A DNA stretch of 64,000 nucleotides from Bugulina stolonifera. Lineage: Eukaryota; Bryozoa; Gymnolaemata; Cheilostomatida; Bugulidae. Positions within the stretch are counted from its first letter, which is position 1, and each line of letters opens with the position of its first letter. Positions 15,601 through 29,020 of this stretch are shown here, piece after piece. A program made the translations under genes and the position numbers. A model generated the notes under the pieces. That model had not been told where the DNA came from. It was given only the letters and a program-made list of their open reading frames with translations, and ran no database searches. The stretch covers positions 14,635,700 to 14,699,699 of the forward strand of contig OW285191.1 of the NCBI GenBank assembly GCA_935421135.1, written 5' to 3'.

Positions 15601-18600
15601 AACTCAAAGGACCATTGAAATGTGAAATAATACCACCTGCCATTCAAATATATAATACAATCTATATTTATTATATTTACATGTATTATATAAATTTATA
15701 ATTAGTACAATTCCGCTGGTACATAAAGAAACAAGCGGCAGAAGTGGTGGACAAGCATGTGAATACATGGGAGCAATATTAACTAACAATACTTCAGGGA
15801 GAAACACTACATTTTAGGCTACCTATGAGTTAATGGTATATCAGACAATACAATCATAGATTTGAGACATGGAGGAGTTAGTAGAAAGTCATATGTTATC
15901 AAATGTAATATATTTTAAAAGGGCACAGAGTGAATAATTTGTATTGTTAGTCAATCAATCAAGTAATAAATAAAATGTGCCAGGATAATGTGAAACCAGA
16001 TATCAAGCATGCAAGCAAGGCATGCCTACAGTATCCAGGGTCTGTATTGACATAGTTGCTTGTGACTGATAGAAGAGAGTTATCTCCTTTTTTGCTCACA
16101 TGCAAAAACTCTCTCAGTGCAAGGACAGTCCAAGTTCAAAAGCAACCTGTCTGTACCAATCTGCAGTTTTGTATGAAAATCAAAACAGAAAAGAAAAATG
16201 TTCAACCCATGACTATGTGTCTACATGTAGGTGGTGGGATATCCACTCTATCCTTAGTTGTACCAGTATACATAGGTCCAATTCCAAAAGCCATTGTTAG
16301 AATTGCAACTGTTACCCAGCAACAAGATGTGTTACAAAAGTATAGTTCTGAGATGCTGCTCCCAGAAGTATTTGGCATTTCAAGAACTATGGTTTGTTGA
16401 AATGGGTATGTTGTATCAAACATACTGAAGTGATCTCTATGCAAAAAATTGTCCACTCCCAAACTGATCACTGACCATCAATCTCATACAACTAATAGAC
16501 ATGGACTACTTGTAGCCCATAGACCTAGAGTCAAAAGGTCAGTAATAACCAATAGGGTATACACATACAGACAGGGAACTCAACTGTATAAGGGAAGGCC
16601 AACCAACCTGTAGGAGTCCCAAGTGTTGACCAGGCTTAGGTCCGGCAGGCTGTCATCCAGCTTTTCACCAGTTGGGGAGGAAAGACACCAGTCATGTACA
16701 ATAGATATGTCATTCACATCCAAAGGAGAGATATACGGAGCCCTCAGCTCCATGTCCTGTAGCACAGACATACGACATGTTTCTACATCCACTCTGAGTA
16801 TACCATATTATTATAGATGTGAGTATAATACTAAATGCTATATCCTAAGCCACTAGCTAAACTGAATAGGGTAAGTCTATCTTCAACCCATTAGTGAAGA
16901 CTACTAACTAAGAACAATGCATCATGATCATTATCACTATCTAATATAAGCTAGTATATGGTGTAGAACTGTAGATGGTGTCTACATACATCATCACTGG
17001 TGAGGTCTGGTAGATCACAGAACATCTCATCACTGTCAGCACATCTGCTCTCACCCAAATTATCAAAGAAAGCCTCAAGGTCTAAAAATATGTATTGCAC
17101 ATAACAAATGTCCATAATGGATAATGGATAGCAAGAGTAATACCAATATGTACAATAACAGAATCAACTGCATTGAAAAACCATATTGTACAATCAGCTG
17201 ATTGAACAATGTATTGACTCTGGTATACAATCTATAATCCCCAAGGGGTAGGTTGCTCACTTATCAAACAAACACTTCATCAACAAGTAATATTGGCCTA
17301 TGATCGTGAGCAGTAATTTATAGGTCATGATTGGTTATCATACACTACATAATAATTATACATTCTATTATAGTCTATTGTATAACAACTGTGTGGTACA
17401 TCAGTACTTGTGTTACAGTTGCACTGCATCCAAGGACTATAAACAGGTTTTAGCCAATCAATAGTCTTAGCTTTCAGCAACACCCAGGTACACCCACTGT
17501 AGGTAACACATTACCATGCACTACTAACATATAATTATTGTACATGTAATTACTACCACTGGTATATAAGTACACACGCACCTGCCACATTACAATGATC
17601 ACCAAGATCCACCAGGGTACCGCTGCTGTTCAAGGACATTTTAAGGTCAGATGGTTTAACTGGTTCAAAAGCGGACTCTGTATCGGCCTACAAACACGAT
17701 AACATGAGACACTACACACTGATAAGTATATGTATGCGTTAGAGTGTAGTATTAACACCAGTGTTATCAGATGGCATCTATATCCAATTCCTATTATCCT
17801 CAATAGATAATTAAAATATCTAGAATCTAACTACAGACTATGTACTACACCAGCTCACTACGAAACTCGAATGCCAATAGAGTTCTACACAGCTCAGTGA
17901 TCTCCCTGTACCGCATGGAGAGATATTCTACATCTAATTCTATCAGTCTTGTTGTGATCTTATTCAGTACCACAAGATGGTAAGAGTTCTAGAAGGTTCC
18001 CAGTGCCCTCCTCGTAGCAACCAGTAATAATTAATTTTATAAATCATTATGGAGTGATTGGTAGTGACAAATTGTTGTATTCCACTCTGTTCTTTTCAAC
18101 CAACCTAATGTCTTCTGTAGTAACACTAAACAGATATAATTTAGTCATTTATCCACAGTGGAGAGATTTTGTGGTCATTTGTAAGACATCAAATTAAAGT
18201 TCCTATCAAGTCCAATCAGAGGAGTGCAATGAAGGATAGAAAACTATACTGGTGTCCAGCACAGGTTAGAAGACCAAGGGGGGGGGGGGGGGAGCCAGAA
18301 TTCAACGGCTGGCAAATTCAGGTCAAAAGCCATAACAAGTTGCTACAGACAAGATTCTCCATGGCTAACCACAATAACAATTCTTCGCATGATTGTGGAC
18401 CTGAGAGACATGTCAAATGAGAGTACTACTAATTGAAAATAGAGTCAAGAGAGAGCTCTACTCCACTGTTCTGCTGAAAACCCAACTTAGGAACAACAAG
18501 CCATGGTCAAGTCGCTAGTCAAAACAAATGCAGTGCCAACAAACTGGACATTATTTGCACAGAGATATTATAGCTCTACCATTATCACTATGAGTTCTGT

Positions 18601-21600
18601 GCATCGTTAGGCTGTTGGGGGTGCATCAGCACTTACCATGATATCTGCAGTAGAGAAACAGTTAGCTGTTGCATTGAATATATCATCATACACTTGATCT
18701 TCCACATCTAGAACAACCATCACATAGTAATAACACACAGCAATATCTCAACCCTTGATCATAATTATAAATAGGGAGGCATCAATAACAATAGATAATA
18801 TATGGGAGTCAAGTTTTTGGCAAAAAACACAAGTATAAAGATTCTGGTAGGTATTAAGGTAAACAATGTTTTGAGCAAAACCTGCCAAAAAATGAATATA
18901 ATCCTTGCCAGGTATATGATTACAAAGGATTGCGAAACTGTACCAACTTTGGCCAGGTATGGGAGCAATAAGCTTAGTTTTATGTTCTTAAAATTCCTGA
19001 AACAAAGCAAAACCAAGTAAATGGCATGATTTCAAAACATCTGAAAACAATTTTTTTCTAATAATGAGTCACTATAAATCAATTGACCTTAGATTTAGTT
19101 AGCAATGAGGCTGGTATAGAGTGAGTGGGGAGTGGATTAGCGATTATGGGCAACCATGATATGGATAACTAGGCAAACTAGAGCAGCATAGACTACTAGC
19201 TGCTGCTGCTGCTGCTGCTGCTGCTAAGTGGCTGGTGGTATTTTTGGTTCATACCAATCTGCACATAAACAGGCCAGTTCAACTTTGGGTGTTGGCCAAA
19301 TATATCAGACAAATCTGTCAATATCTCAGCTGTGATTGGTTCTTAGCAGAGCCATTAATCAAATGGTTGGCTCTGGTTCTTAGGGGTTGAGGTTACCAAA
19401 TATCTGGTACTTGTGGAAGAGTTATAACATTAATAGACTTACCACCCTCCACTTCAGAATATACTGGGGATAGGGCCTCTGTCTTGATACAGCTAGCCTG
19501 GTGTATAAACTGTACGTCTGCCAGTATAGCGTCAGACTCCTCTATATGACTACAGTATAGATTAGTATAGTTGGCATGATATAACCGTGATGCAATATCC
19601 CATGTGCAATGCACAAGCTTGCTATAGCTGGCGTATTAATTGATGATATGCGCGTGCAGCTAAACTAGCTAACAAAGAACTGTTTGTCCATACTATCAAA
19701 CATAATATAATAAATCAGGGAGATTTAGGCTAATCTAGGCTAGCGCATTCCTATAGTTATATGTGTAGGTAGAACACAGTGGTGCGCAGTATAAACTAAG
19801 GATAAAGAGAAAGGTTTAACACCAGCTAACAACAGTTACAAGTTGCTAGTCCCAACCCAATAAATACTGATGTACACCACACTAACATATTTCCATATTT
19901 CCTATTAATAATGGTGGCATAGGATAAACAATACCTACCCGAGAACATGGTGTATGGAGGTTATAGACTCTGCTTTCCCTGACTTTACGTCGTGAACAAC
20001 TGAGGCTACAGTCACAACTCTGACATAACCACCTCCAAATGTTAGCAGTCTGTATGGATCTGTCTGGATCATCTCTTTACTGTAGACTACAACAACCACA
20101 TCACCAAATATACAATGTATCATCAATGTTGGAGATTAAATGAATAGTAGAATAACAGTCTACTCATGCAAACTAGTAATTGCAGTAAGAACTATGTACT
20201 TACGGGATTTGAAATTAGCCTCCACCTGTTTCATATCACCAGGATGTATGAAATCGTAGAATGACTTCTCTTTAGCATATGTAGCAGGGTACCTGGTGAG
20301 CTCTGTGAAACTGTCAACAAAAGGCAAAAAATTACTAATTTGTGACCATTGTAGCAGGATGTATTTTATTCAGATTATTCAAATGGAGAACAATATTATA
20401 CTGCCCCAACTGTTCATTATCACATTTCCCAACAGGCTACTCATGACAAAAGCATAAGGACAACATTGGAGTTGTTCTCTTCTGTGGCTAACAGTTCCAC
20501 CTTAGGTTTTTGCATGCCAACCCATCCTAGTACCAACCCGCTCCCAGCTCCCAACCTCAACATATAGGTTTCTTAGCATGTATTTAGTAACTGTTAATTC
20601 CTGATCCAACTTGTCCCTAGTTCCAACCCGTCCCCAGCTCCAACTTGTCCCTAGTTCCAACCCGTCCCCAGCTCCAACTTGTCCCTAGTTCCAACCGTCC
20701 CCAGCTCCAACTTGTCCCTAGTTCCAACCCGTCCCCAGCTCCAACTTGTCCCTAGTTCCAACTCGTCCCCAGCTCCAACTTGTCCCTAGTTCCAACTCGT
20801 CCCCAGCTCCAACTTGTCTTAGTTTCAGCTGTAATTGGTCCCTCCCCCCCCCCAATCCGTCGCTGGTTTTAGCCTGTCCCAGCCCAACCCATGGCTTGCT
20901 AGTTCCAACTTAGCCTCAGCCAAGCCCCTACATGTAGTTTCAAATGATCATTATACCATAGTACATAATTACAATGTATATAATATTATAATAATAGGCT
21001 CCTGGTATATATGATTTTATTCTAACATCTGTCAAGTCATTAGTACAACATTTTAATTGGATTTTTAAACCAATTAGACTAATTGAAATCCATCTATATC
21101 CTAGATTGAGTTTTGACCTCCAAGACACCTTGTGGCATTTTCGTTTAATAGTAAAATAAAATCCAATGTACAAGTACTCTATTAGTGCCTCAACTACTTA
21201 TGAAACCATAATATAGCATAGCTAGCACAGATATACAGTTTACACGTACTTATTTGTATAATAGGTATATGTACATAACCAATACCCAGCACAGTCAAAC
21301 TATCAGATACTAGATGATTTGCATGGTAAGTTGTGGAGACTACACAGAAATACTTATGGTATAATGCTAATAAATCTTCATAATTCCCTGACAACTTCCA
21401 GCATGGAGATATTATAGATTTATAATGGATGTGAGGTGTGGTGGCACATTAGTTGCCACCACTTGCCTTCAGTAATGGAACCAGTAGAAGCCTCTACTTT
21501 ACCTATTGTAGCCTGAGATGAGACACTGGTCACAGTACTCAGGTACATGTTTATTAGATTATGGGCTACTGTTGAATTGGATGGATGGATCCAAGCTACT

Positions 21601-24600
21601 AGTTGTGGTGGTGGTCATATTTATATGAAGTAGGATCAGCTGGCATGAATTCCTTCTTATTATCAGATACAGACTTCAATGTAATAAAATGCTGCCAATA
21701 AGCAGCATTGTACATTCATTCAGAGAGTTAGATAGTTGTTGTGCCCAATGCAATAACTGTAATACGTGCCATAATCCATTTAATCCACATTACCAAAGTA
21801 ACGTGGTGTTTTGTGAGTTCAGCATATAGACGCACCAATGGGTACTAACCACCCTAGTAAAGTATGGTCTCTACCCCAGATCCTTAGTCTCAACTTAAAC
21901 CTACGCAAATATAAATAAGAAATAGGACTCGTTTGTTTCAGTTTCAGTAAAGAACCAATACCATCTCGTTTACTGTTCATATTCAAACTCTCCCGAGTAT
22001 AGCATAGCTTTATGTTCTAGTTAGTAATGGGTGTGGTAGATATCCATTTGTAGCAGATGAATTATATAATCTTGACCATGTTGGTAGGATTTGCCTCAAC
22101 CTTCTCACTTAGGCTCGATAAAAAGTGTACAAACTAGATGATAGAACTCGTACTTCACGGAGAACTGCAGCTCTATGAGTAGGAAGCAGACTGACACATG
22201 TATAATAGCAATGTGATGTACCGTCATAAGATATAACCAACTATCACACAGTTACCATACAGTAACTTAGCACATGTCTGTTACCGACAGCCTATTCACT
22301 GGATAATGTATCACCTGGCATCACAACCATTACCGTGCCAGTCTCCAGCTGACACTACCCTGTCCTGGGGAACATATTCCTGATTGGGAAGCAGAGAGAC
22401 TATGGAGATGTCAACTATAAAATACTAGCTGGCTAGCCTATTAGCTTATTATATAATATAATTCCATGTGAATTTAACTCTTGGCTTGGATTCAACTTGC
22501 ACAACAGGCCCCAACAGCAACTCATATTACGAAATAAGGCACCCATAAAAGTTAAAAGTACAAAAATGGTAAACAATTTTCCTTACTCCATCAACCATTA
22601 GACTATTTCTGATACACTTCTACCAGTCTACCACAGATAACTGACAGAATAGTTTATAGAATTTTAGCAGATATTTAATTTTGTACAACGTAACTTTAGG
22701 CCTACGAAAGAATAACCATTGGCTGGCTACTATTTACCTCATCACACTGAAAATAACAACTTAAGTAGTTATTAAAGCTTAACGTTTCGCTTCGGTTGAT
22801 ACAGCAAAAACAATTTATCTGCAAAAAAAAACAAAAAAGGCTTTTCGCTGACATCATATTTGGACGAATTTCTCAACAGTTTTTTTATGCAAGGATTTTT
22901 AAATTTGTTTATAGAGCAATCAGGAACTCAATTTCACAACCATGAAAATATCTATCCTTGAGCCGGGTTTGAACCAGAGGCCTCTACGGGACCCAATTAA
23001 TAAAATTTGTAAGTATGCTCCAGCCTTAAGTTCTACACTGTCATTACTCATTAGAATTTCTATGCTTTATGCACACACACACACAGTATTCTGTTATAGC
23101 CTTCGTTTCACTTTTCGTGACAGCATCCATTATATTAAGGAAGGAGCCCTCCCCCTTCCCCATGACAAGGTTAGTAGAATTAGTATTCCTAATTTTAATA
23201 GGAACACAGTAAGATGGAAGATATAGCTGTGAGCATCTAATATTTATTACCATTTGTCATAAATATGGCCCTTGGGGTAGGTTATAAATAAAGATAACTG
23301 ATATGTTTGTTAATTACCTGTTATCACACTCTGTCAGCTGCATGTTCATACTGTGTTTACATGTGAAGGTCATGCTGTCTAGCAACTGTCCATTGTCAGC
23401 AGTCTTCTCCACAGGGGTACCTGTCATCACTATACAGCCTTGTGCTAAGCCATTACCACAGATGGCCATATCGGCAGCGGTCACTTTCTGTCCACTAAAC
23501 CTAACAGTCTACAAACAGCAAAATTGTACGATATAATACATGGGCAGTGTTCTAGCAAAATTGCCTAAATACAAGCTATCAGCTGTATACACATAGCTTG
23601 TCAACAAAACAAGCCATTGACTTTTCCAAATATGGGTGACAAAATCATTTCAAGGACTTGAACTGTCAGATACACAATCATGTAATTTACTGGATGATGA
23701 GACACTGGAAGAGGGAGGGAGTGGATACAGTAGATAATGACACACTAGAAGAGAGAGGGAGTGGATACAGCAGATGATACACTAGAAGAGAGGGAGTGGA
23801 TACAGCAGATGAGACACTGGAAGAGGGAGGGAGTGGATACAGCAGATGATACGCTGGAAGAGGGAGGGAGTGGATACAGCAGATGATACGCTGGAAGAGG
23901 GAGGGAGTGGATACAGCAGATGATACACTGGAAGAGGGAGGGAGTGGATACAGTAGATGATACACTGGAAGAGGGAGGGAGTGAATACAGCAGATGATAG
24001 TCTCTAAAATTGCAATGCTACTATCCAGCTAACTGATACGGTCCAAGTTATATGAGCATTTCCATTCCATTTCAAATACCACAAAGTCAATTAGTATGCT
24101 AAAAGATAATGGTTCCTGTCAGAAGAGACCAGAGACATATTGGCCTGATGAACTAGTGGTTGGATGCCCTTCTTCAGGAAATTTATTATACATTGTAATT
24201 ATTATAGTCTACATTACTGACATATGGGATAGGTCGTATCTTCACTGTTTAGTAGTGCTGGGCCAGTAGTGTTTAACTGTTTTGATTAGCAGTACCACTT
24301 GACTAGTGCCGGTGTCAAGCGAAATTTCTGAGCATTGCAAAATTTCTGAGCATGCAGTGAAAATGGTGACACCCCCAACCCAATAGCCCCAACCGCTAAT
24401 CAAGAAGCTGAAGCTGTTTTGAATTTTATATGGCAAGCTCAGAAATTTTGCTTGACACCGGTATGGTATCAGTTCCTTATTAGATGAAAATCGGTACTCA
24501 GTTATATCTCATGGTATCAGTTTCGGCTCTTGAGGATCATTAATGCCAGATTGGTGGCAGGTTTTATAGGTTTCCATTCAAGTAGTGATGCAAACATTAT

Positions 24601-27600
24601 ACGCCATATATATATAATACATCACATTTTATGTACAATGTTAATGTATACTGTATGTTTGATACGACAGAGTAATTACTTAATTTTTAACTCTTAGAAA
24701 ATGTTCAATAATGCCAAGTTTCATATAGGAACAAAATTATTTAACACTAGCATAAATAATATATAATATATATATAATATAATATAAATATGTTAGTAAT
24801 GCGTGTCAAAATGACAGCCCATTGTCTAAAAAATTGAAAATGTCATTTTTGCTTGTACCACTACTCAGTCACCCGATGCTCTGAATTACCGTTGAAGGAA
24901 CTGTTTCTTGTATGCCTTCAAGTATCTGTATCGGGCCAGCACTACTTAGTAGCCCATAATATTATTGACTAGCTGCGAAGTCCAACATTATAGTGCCAGT
25001 AACTGGGACGGCAATTAACTGCATAACCTCTAAAGGTGTGTTCCCAACTGACTGTAATCTTGCTATATGATGGCATATCCCAATTAAAGATTGTGGAATG
25101 AAAGATCATTCACTCCGGCCAAAAACTGTTCGTCGTCCGCTTCCAAACACAGTTTAGATTAAGCAAGGAGTTATGCTTCCTTGTGCATAAATGCAGTATA
25201 AATATTGGTGTTCCGCAGGCCAATCATAAACACTTCCTTACAATGGCCACGTATAAACAATCAATTCCTATAAACGAGAACTTATTACAGGGTACAGGAT
25301 CTAACCAAAAATTCAGTAGGTAGTGAGCTGGTGATAAATGTATGCCCATCTGAGGCTATATTGTGGCACTTTAGTATATAAGTGTAGTATACAATGCCAG
25401 GCTGCCAGCTGTTAATAAAAATCATCTTGCACTCTAATTGCAAAGTCTTCTGAAATGCAATAAGATGCTCACAACACTGTTTTAATACAGCTACAATATA
25501 AAGCAGCAGACTAGATTCTGGAAAGTAATCAGATTTTTTACCACCACCAACCCAACTACCCAGCTGTAGACATCATTACATTGTATTTAACAGGTCAGTG
25601 TTACCACATAAGAGTATTAGCATACCTTGTATGCTGTGGATTTACTCATTCCTGTTCTGGCTTTAGGGGAGACAAAGGATTTGAGTCTGGCAGTAAATGA
25701 AAGACTGTGGGAGGCAGACTTGATAACATCTTCCACCTCTGACCAATCAGACGGATGTATAAAGGCACCTAATCCAGCTCCAATCATATCATACTGAAAT
25801 AATAATATAGATTAATCACTCCGCACTCGGAAACTTACACATAAATTGAGTAGGGTACTACCGACATTATTGTTCAACAGCATGGCGAAAATCATTCTAT
25901 TTTACATACATTTGTAGTATTAATTTATGCAGGAACAAGGTGCGCAAACTCAATGGGTTTTCTACAATTCAGACCCCCTCCACCTCCATTGTAGGAAATG
26001 AGTAAAAAAATATTTTGATGGAAAACTGGGTTGAAAAGTGGAACAGCTAATATAATATTCAATTGTATTCATGTTTGTTCTATATTCTATTCATCTGTGA
26101 AACATGGTCTGATGTAAACGCCTTGTTTCCATCATCAATACAACACTGGGTACTTTTCCACTAAGTCAACTTATAAAAAAATATCTACAACTCTGTGTAA
26201 AGATGTAGGCCCGTAGAGCTATAAATCTGCTACAGGTTAGTTGCTACTAATAATGAACCCAAGGAATCATCAATGGCGCTGAGTGAATTATGGGCTACAT
26301 CAAGAATACTCTGCAAACACAGACTTGTCCAGTATGCCTTTACTTCTACTGTAAAATCAAGAGAATAAGCCCATGTACTATAATGGCTGTTGGCCAGCGC
26401 CACCACCCAGACCCAGCCACCACACCATCCCACACATATCCTGGTCTAACCATAAAATCCAGAGAATTTCTGGAGCAACAGAAAAGTATGATAGTGTACA
26501 ACACTATACCAATGGAATTGTTACAGGCAGTCCAAAGTCGTCATCCATCAAGGATGTAGGAGAGGACTACAATCATGTATTTCACAACATTACGTTTTTT
26601 ATTGCATAAAATGTGACAGATTTACCAACCTGGCATATACCCAGTAGCTTCTTTACATTGTCTGTAGAGTATATGATGTCACCCAAGGGGGCTAGAGACA
26701 GCACTATGACAAAGCCATGTGAAATGTTGACCATTGAAGATACATGTTCAAATGGTAGACTCTGCACGGTGCTAATGCTGGGCCAGACATCTACAAACAG
26801 TAGTGGACAAACAGTAGTGGACAAACAGTAGTGGACATACAGTAGTGGACAAACAGTAGTGGACATACAGTAGTGGATATACAGTAGTGGACATACAGTA
26901 GTGGACATATTATAGTAGTGGACATACGGTAGTGGACATATTATAGTAGTGGACATACAGTGGTGGACATATTATAGTAGTGGACATGCAGTGGTGGACA
27001 TAGATTGTACATAGCTAGGCCTACATAAGAACAGAATAATATAATAATTTGGAGTCAGAGATACTTGGTTGGAACACCTTGATAGAAGAGTTCCCTGTTC
27101 ATCCTATTGACTAGTAATAAAAAAACTCAGAAAATGTTCTTGAGTGGAGTGATCCGAAGGCTATACCCTACACCACATATCTCTTACATTCCAAGTGGTG
27201 TGCCTTCAATAAACACTTCAGCCCCATGGGTGCATGGGTTGTTAAAAACAACCCTGGACATCGGTGATAAAAAAGCAAAAAGCAATCTATATCCTAAATA
27301 TATCTGCCAACTACCAGCAGGTTGGATGTTTCGTAATGAATACTATTTGCGCTAATTCTTGGAGTGAATAGGTGGTGGATAAATATTAGATAAATTACGT
27401 CGAAGAAAGCTTTATATCTGTTGCATCTATATGTACATGTAGCTGATCCACTATTTATACAAAGTCACAACCATATTTATCTTCTGGTCATTTGGGAATA
27501 TATCAGTATTTGCGTCATTAGCTATTTAATGCTATGAATAATTAATAGAGCCATTAAGGTAGGTCTCTATTCTATAACTCTAGCCTATTCTATATCTCTA

Positions 27601-29020
27601 GCCTCTTCTATATCTCTAGTGTTAAAGCCTACAGATAGGTTCGTTTCCTGATTGAACATGTTTGCTACCAGAGAGAAGGAATGGCCAAGTCAATGACGTC
27701 ACATATTTCCTCTCTGTCACCCATCATTACCAGCAGATGTAAAGAGTTGCAACACCCAACAACAGTGTTCAAGCATGATATTTATGAATTTAAATGACTA
27801 GTTGATTACAATAATATTGATTCTTTATGTCAAGCATAGCAAGCTACCTATAGATTATGTTCAGCATGCATGGGTACCTACTCCCCATGTAAGCTACATG
27901 TAACATATCTGAGATGTTGCAGCTTCCTGTCATAGATACCCAAACACTAAATTAGCTTGAGATTTCAGTAAAATCTAATCATCCGGTTACTGAACCGGCT
28001 CTTCACCGTTTGTCACATACCCTGGAGAATTTCTCTAAGTCTGATATAGTTTATACACAGCTTTATAATGCTGCTCTTGTCTAGTGATCCTTTTAAACCA
28101 CTTGGTACAGGAAGTGTGTCGGCAAGCTCCGAGAATACTTCGCCTTCTTTCCCACGTCTGTGCCGAGCTGCTTCCTTCGACTTCACCTTCCGCAGCTCTT
28201 TTCGTTTCTCTGAGAGAAGTCTACAACATTAGATTGATTTTTGTCAACTACTTCCACTTACCCAAACGACACAACTGAGATAATGGTGAACCACTTAGCC
28301 TACCAGTACGTTGTACAATGTATGATGTTGAACATAATATTATTTATTCAGCATTTTTAATTTAATCTACTATGTAGCTCATGCGTCTAGTTGAAATTTT
28401 ACCAACCTGATCTGTGGTCACTCAAATGCACAGTAAACATAGGAACTTAGCTATATTACATACATAGCCTACTGTGTCATTGGCTTCAGTTATCACCAAT
28501 TGTAGCCTACACGTAGACCAACTTGTATTACACCATAGAAATTGTTAGATGTTAGCCTATCTACTATTCTTATCTCTTATTCTCTATAGCTTTGGTGATC
28601 AGCCAATGTAGAGGATTAGTTTCTGTGTAGTTATTTATGTGTATCAGCATTAGGTGAAATTGGTTTGACTACTTGGTAATGATGAAAATAATAGACACTA
28701 AGCTCAAATATAGAGATAAGAAATTAGGCTGATACTACCTCTTATGTAGGACTATCATGATAATTACGTGGTGGCAATAGATAGATGGGGGGCAGCTTAT
28801 AGAAAATCAATCAATATCTTGAAATTTGGAGAAACAATATCAAAAAATACAATCCATAGGACCTAAATTTCTGGCTAAAGTTATTGTAACAATTATTCCA
28901 GTTACATGTAACTGGTGAGTAAAACCCCACATGTACCAACGCCAAGTACTGAGAATAATTACTACAGGCTTAAATCAAATGGACCTACCTTTTTTCTAGT
29001 AACTTTTTAGATATTGGCAT
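12640..29020 (-). CDS. HIF1A: HIF-alpha-like bHLH-PAS transcription factor, 18 exons, about 808 aa
   Basis: Exons in transcript order: 28989-29020, 28021-28220, 26630-26790, 25626-25793, 23318-23508, 20204-20310, 19939-20086, 19443-19549, 18637-18707, 17582-17687, 16990-17081, 16608-~16791, 14588-14772, 14236-14458, 13551-13623, 13191-13311, 12884-13063, 12640-12716. Phases agree at every junction except exon 11/12, which is ambiguous. Exon 2 is a bHLH with a basic region (KSKEAARHRRGKEGEVFSEL) and a second helix starting LDKSSIIKL. PAS-A begins GFVIVLS..GDIIYSTDNV; PAS-B is in exons 5-7 (FTCKHSMNMQLTECD, then FYDFIHPGDM, then GGGYVRVVTVAS). The C-terminal half is acidic and Ser/Pro-rich. Exon 12 contains ELRAPYISPL, matching the oxygen-dependent degradation proline site, and an LAP lies at the exon 15/16 junction. 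The last exon ends NLLEELFQQALS, like a C-terminal activation helix. Known role: nuclear partner of ARNT, controlled by prolyl hydroxylation. SIM/NPAS relatives are less likely because of the EVF helix-1 residues and the AP-Y-I site. Confidence 0.85.
13312..13440 (-). repeat. Three tandem ~47-bp copies that include a 3' splice site (HIF-like intron 15)
   Basis: Copies of a unit containing GTATTACAG (minus strand) and a TACATGTAC core lie head to tail directly upstream of exon 16. Each copy carries its own candidate acceptor AG: at 13312-13313 (used in the model), 13360-13361 and 13407-13408. The second is exactly 48 nt upstream with an open frame, so its use would add 16 residues. Confidence 0.8.
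18279..18293 (+). repeat. Poly-G run in HIF-like intron
   Basis: An uninterrupted run of about 15 G on the plus strand within the intron between exons 9 and 10. Run length in the assembly may be unreliable. Confidence 0.8.
19199..19226 (+). repeat. CTG trinucleotide microsatellite
   Basis: Eight or so consecutive CTG units in the intron between exons 8 and 9 of the HIF-like gene. It is intronic and not translated in the model. Confidence 0.9.
20603..20820 (+). repeat. 34-bp minisatellite, about six copies
   Basis: The unit contains CCAACTTGTCCCTAG and CCGTCCCCAGCTCC, repeated with a 33-34 bp period (the CCCCAGCTCC core starts near 20633, 20667, 20700, 20734, 20767 and 20801). Diverged copies extend to about 20880. 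It lies in the intron between exons 5 and 6 of the HIF-like gene. Confidence 0.92.
22935..23020 (-). repeat. tRNA-like (SINE-type) fragment
   Basis: On the minus strand the sequence reads GGCCTCTGGTTCAAACCCGG, a good match to an RNA polymerase III B box (GGTTCRANNCC) in a SINE-like setting. No convincing A box or cloverleaf was found, so it is called a tRNA-derived repeat fragment and not a tRNA gene. Confidence 0.4.
23690..24000 (+). repeat. 37-bp minisatellite, about eight copies
   Basis: The unit contains AGATGATACACTGGAAGAGG followed by GAGGGAGTGGATACAGC. Several units are near identical and two are slightly shorter. The long open frame on the minus strand here is just this repeat translated. 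Confidence 0.93.
24253..24944. mobile_element. Possible hAT-like miniature element with an inner fold-back repeat
   Basis: The left end TAGTGCTGGGCC and the right end GGGCCAGCACTA are inverted copies. The flanking 8 bases (CTGTTTAG and CTTAGTAG) match only partly, so the target duplication is weak. Inside, 24308-24463 is a second inverted repeat: CCGGTGTCAAGCGAAATTTC against its reverse complement ending TTGCTTGACACCGG. No transposase frame. It sits in the intron between exons 4 and 5 of the HIF-like gene. Confidence 0.55.
26791..27003 (+). repeat. 14-15 bp minisatellite abutting HIF-like exon 3
   Basis: Repeats of AGTAGTGGACATAC / AGTAGTGGACAAAC, later with an added ATTAT. On the transcribed (minus) strand this is a chain of CCACTACTGT units running straight into the exon 3 acceptor (TTTGTAG at 26791). 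Confidence 0.9.

Noticed and set aside
16056..16471. Overlapping open frames of up to 114 codons on both strands
   Set aside because: They lie in an intron of the HIF-like gene, no motif was recognised, and the two strands are open over the same stretch.
23687..23965. 92-codon minus-strand frame with Ser/Pro/Leu repeats
   Set aside because: It is the 37-bp minisatellite read through; it lies in an intron of the HIF-like gene.
26582..26956. 124-codon minus-strand frame extending HIF-like exon 3 upstream
   Set aside because: Only the part below 26790 is conserved PAS sequence; the rest is translated CCACTACTGT repeat upstream of the acceptor.
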